DNA from: Actinomadura sp. 6K520
GTDB lineage: Bacteria > Actinomycetota > Actinomycetes > Streptosporangiales > Streptosporangiaceae
Length of the DNA: 34,713 nt
Reading direction: 5' to 3'
NCBI RefSeq assembly: GCF_004349245.1
Contig: NZ_SMLC01000073.1
Coordinates: 1 to 34,713 of the forward strand
How positions within the stretch are numbered: the stretch's first letter is position 1; each line of letters opens with the position of its first letter. Positions 32,241-34,713 of this stretch are shown one piece after another. The notes beneath the pieces are model-generated. The model was not told the DNA's origin, did no database searches, and was given only the letters and a program-made list of their open reading frames with translations. A program made the translations under genes and the position numbers.

Positions 32241-32262
32241 CGCGTCCGGCCCCGATGGGCAC

Positions 32263-32280
32263 ATGACCCATGCGGGTCAT
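32263..32280. promoter_or_regulatory. 18 bp inverted repeat, candidate operator
   Basis: ATGACCC-atgc-GGGTCAT is perfect over seven-base arms and lies just upstream of the candidate -10 of the 60-residue protein gene, where a regulator could block or recruit polymerase. Confidence 0.5.
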
Positions 32281-32446
32281 TCGAGGGCCACCCCGACCCT
32301 GTCAATCCGGGGGACCCCCACAGCCCGCCGGATGGCCGGTCACCGTTCCTCCAGGGAACGCCCCGGGCTTGCGGCGGCCGTCCTCCTAGCCTTCCCGGGT
32401 GGTGCCCGTCTGATACCTCCGCCCGGCCGGCGGGCGGGCGGGCGTT

Positions 32447-34702
32447 TCAGTCTCCGGAACGGAAGTCCCCGAGCATCTGCTCCAGCGGCGTCTCGGGCAG
32501 GTCGCGGGCCGTCAGCCGGGCCACGGTCGCGGCGTTGACGTCGGCGCCCGCCAGCCGGGCGGCCTGCCGCGCCACCGTCTGCTCGAACAGCGCACGGACG
32601 GTGCGGGCGTAGGCGAACCGGGGGTCGTCGCGCAGCCGTTCGAACCGGCTGAGAAGCTCGACGCGCAGTTCCTCGTCCAGCATGTACAGGTCGCGTTCGG
32701 CATAGCTCTGGAAGAGCCGGACCATGTCGCGGTCGCCCATCCCGGTGAACTCCAGCATCGGGCCGAACTCGGCGCGGAAGGCGGGATTGCCGGCGAGGAA
32801 GCCCTCCATCTCCGCCGCCGGGCTGGAGCACACCACCAGGAACCGCCCCATCCCCTGGCCCTGGCCGCCGCCCGGGTTCATCCGGCGGAGCAGTTCGTCC
32901 ACCACGGCCGGGCTCCGGTCGAGCCGGTACGCCTCCTGGATGAGCAGCACGCCGCCGAGCGCCTGCTCGACCATGCTCGCCACCCGGCGCTCGGTGTCGA
33001 CCCGGTCACGTCCGGCCAGGTGGACGGGACGGCAGGCGACCACGTGCCCGGAGCCGAGCAGCCCGAGCGCCGCGTAGATGCCGCCGACGAGGCCGGCCAC
33101 GGTCGTCTTGCCGGTGCCGGGCGGCCCCACGAAGATCAGGTGCCGCGTCTCGCCGCCGCCGACCCCGTATCTGGCCCGGTCGGCCGCGAGCCTCGCCTCG
33201 TCGGCCAGCTCGTGCACGGCGGACTTGACGTCCTCCAGCCCGGTGAGCTGGTCGAGCTGCCGCAGGTAGCCGCCGACGTCGCCGGGCGGGCGCAGCGCCG
33301 GCTCGATGCCCTCGGCGACGCCCGCGAGGTCGTCGGGGGTCAGCACGAGCCGGTCGTGGGACGCCCCCGCGCGCTCCATGTTCCGCTGCGCCGCCTGGTC
33401 CAGGTACGTCTCGACCAGGCGCGCGTTGACCAGGTCGCCCGGCCCGCGGAGCCGGTTCAGATCCTCCCGGACGACCTCCAGCGCCGACGCGCCGATGGTG
33501 ACGCGCCGCTCGTCGGCCAGCAGGTGCAGCAGCGTCATCCGGTTGTCGAGGTCGCCGAAGTCGGGCAGCCGGTGGACGCGGAACGACTGCACGAGCTTCG
33601 GGTGCTCCTGCAGGAGGCGCTTGTAGGCGTGCGGCTCGCAGGTCGCGATCACGGGCGCGGTGTTCACCGGGTCGCGGCGGGCCCGGCGGACCGCGCCGAC
33701 GACCGCCGCCGGGTCGGGCGCGTCGTTGATCGCCGCGTCCAGCCGCTCGAACAGGATCACCGGGCCCGGCTGGGAGAGGAGCTGCCCGATGCGCTCGGCG
33801 GGGGCGTCGCGGACGTCCTCGGCGTCGTGCGCGCGGATCGATCCGTCGCCGAGGCCCGCGTTCGCCAGCGTCAGCGCGATCATCCTGGCCAGCCGGCGCT
33901 GCCCCGAGTGCGGGCCGCCGACCAGGAGCGCGCCCGGCAGCCCCGACCCGATGGAGCTGGGCGCGCCGTCCACCCGGGTCTGCTCGATGGCCGAGCCCGC
34001 GGGCGCGTTCCACTCCTCGGCCTGCGCCCGGAGGTCGCCCAGGAGCGGGGACACGTCGTGGTCGCCGTACACGAACCCGAACCCGAACCGCTCCAGGACG
34101 CGGCGCGTGCTGCGGTCGCGCGGGGGCGGGATCTCGTGGACGGGCTGCTCCGGCGAGGGGGTGTCGTCCAGGAAGTCGAAGTCGCCGACCATGGTCTTGG
34201 ACATGACCTTCGTGCCCGGCGGGGCATTTCCGGGCACGGACGGGTTCACGGGCGTGTCCTCCTGGGGGAGGTCGTCCTCCAGGTCGCCGGGGCCCAGGAT
34301 GCGCGTGCCGGGCGGCCCCTGAGCGGGGGGCGGCTGCCGCATGGGCGAGGCGGGCGCGCCCCGCGGGGTGCCCGCATCGTCCTCGACGCGCGTGGAGTAC
34401 GGGTCGAACGCCGTGGGCGCCGCGGGCTGCACCTGCTGGCGGGCCGGCCGCGGCTCCGGCTCGGGCTGCGGAGCCGGCGGGACGGGGCTCGGTGGCGCCT
34501 GCCGCGGAGGAGGCGTCTGCTGCGGCGGAGCGGCCCCGGCCGGCTGGTAGCCGAGCTGCGTGTACGGCGGCATGGGGTTCTCGTCCTGGTCCTGCTCCTC
34601 CGGAGGGGAGTATCCGGCGGGCTGCGGGGACGAGGCTGGCCGCTGCTCCTGCGCCGGGGGCGGCGGCGGGCCTGGGCTCTGCATGGGAGCAGGGCTCTGC
34701 AT
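32447..34702 (-). CDS. EccA-like AAA+ ATPase with proline-rich N-terminus (5' end cut by contig end)
   Basis: CbxX/CfqX-type AAA+ proteins include EccA, a cytoplasmic ATPase of ESX systems. Numbered from the ATG at 34702, the first 180 residues are Pro/Gln-rich and disordered. A first AAA-like domain has a degraded P-loop (262-270: GGPHSGQRR, no Lys) and VILFERLD in place of a Walker B. The second has a good Walker A at 526-534 (GPPGTGKTT), but Walker B reads LLIQEAY with Q589 where Asp is expected. The three-domain layout suggests EccA, but a general AAA+ protein is possible. The bases before the ATG are adapter, so the real start is unknown and may be upstream. No other ESX gene adjoins it in the window. 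Confidence 0.75.
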   Translation of the reverse strand: MQSPAPMQSPGPPPPPAQEQRPASSPQPAGYSPPEEQDQDENPMPPYTQLGYQPAGAAPPQQTPPPRQAPPSPVPPAPQPEPEPRPARQQVQPAAPTAFDPYSTRVEDDAGTPRGAPASPMRQPPPAQGPPGTRILGPGDLEDDLPQEDTPVNPSVPGNAPPGTKVMSKTMVGDFDFLDDTPSPEQPVHEIPPPRDRSTRRVLERFGFGFVYGDHDVSPLLGDLRAQAEEWNAPAGSAIEQTRVDGAPSSIGSGLPGALLVGGPHSGQRRLARMIALTLANAGLGDGSIRAHDAEDVRDAPAERIGQLLSQPGPVILFERLDAAINDAPDPAAVVGAVRRARRDPVNTAPVIATCEPHAYKRLLQEHPKLVQSFRVHRLPDFGDLDNRMTLLHLLADERRVTIGASALEVVREDLNRLRGPGDLVNARLVETYLDQAAQRNMERAGASHDRLVLTPDDLAGVAEGIEPALRPPGDVGGYLRQLDQLTGLEDVKSAVHELADEARLAADRARYGVGGGETRHLIFVGPPGTGKTTVAGLVGGIYAALGLLGSGHVVACRPVHLAGRDRVDTERRVASMVEQALGGVLLIQEAYRLDRSPAVVDELLRRMNPGGGQGQGMGRFLVVCSSPAAEMEGFLAGNPAFRAEFGPMLEFTGMGDRDMVRLFQSYAERDLYMLDEELRVELLSRFERLRDDPRFAYARTVRALFEQTVARQAARLAGADVNAATVARLTARDLPETPLEQMLGDFRSGD

Positions 34703-34713
34703 CTGTCTCTTAT
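34703..34713. other. Sequencing adapter remnant (Nextera/Tn5 mosaic end)
   Basis: The last 11 bases, CTGTCTCTTAT, are exactly the first 11 of the Nextera transposase adapter read-through CTGTCTCTTATACACATCT. Placed at the very end, this is almost certainly untrimmed adapter and not genome. Confidence 0.93.

Noticed and set aside
1..34713. tRNA, rRNA, CRISPR array, transposase or phage genes
   Set aside because: None was seen: no rRNA-like stretches, no regularly spaced repeats, and no integrase or transposase motifs in any credible gene.

Overview
The window is very GC-rich, uses many GTG starts and strong GGAGG sites, and carries a mycobacterial-type ESX secretion locus together with mycothiol synthase and the orphan regulator GlnR. 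This places it in the Actinomycetota, most likely a Thermomonosporaceae/Actinomadura-type actinomycete (inference from gene families; no rRNA is present). The right edge is a contig end: its last 11 bases are the start of the Nextera/Tn5 mosaic-end adapter.

Left part (about 1-12.4 kb): a type VII secretion (ESX) locus. One minus-strand run reads eccD, eccB, then a 185 bp gap with palindromes, then two WXG100 proteins (EsxB- and EsxA-like), a 201-residue candidate substrate, a WxG protein with a long glycine-rich tail, and a mycosin protease. The three-ATPase motor eccC starts divergently from eccD. A second mycosin lies convergent to eccC. No EccE was recognised. The far left edge holds the C-terminus of a possible immunity-type protein and a DUF3558-like anchored protein.

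Middle (13.8-17 kb): three co-translated single-pass membrane proteins of unknown function (4-base ATGA overlaps), meeting tail to tail a multipass membrane protein whose reading frame overlaps the third by 113 bp.

Sulfur, envelope and sigma block (17-21.9 kb, all minus strand): MoaD/ThiS protein, LmeA/DUF2993 lipoprotein-like protein, ECF sigma factor with its zinc-finger anti-sigma factor, a membrane-anchored thioredoxin, then a promoter driving a leaderless 28-residue cysteine-containing leader peptide ahead of DUF4395, SseA rhodanese and SseC/DUF1416.

Nitrogen and phosphate block (21.9-31.7 kb): glnR (TTG start), pstSCAB with a clear PHO-box-like direct repeat before pstS and a hairpin between pstS and pstC, mshD, a secreted 5'-nucleotidase with a leaderless start, and a DUF47-pit low-affinity phosphate transporter pair. 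The order resembles the Streptomyces coelicolor pit-pst-mshD-nucleotidase-glnR neighbourhood. The right end has a 60-residue protein behind an 18 bp inverted repeat and an EccA-like AAA+ ATPase with altered Walker motifs, cut by the contig end.

The most interesting items are the cysteine leader-peptide control region, a recurring TANNNT-N7-start arrangement that predicts several leaderless mRNAs, the cluster of three large palindromes after the nucleotidase gene, and the odd composition of the ESX locus.
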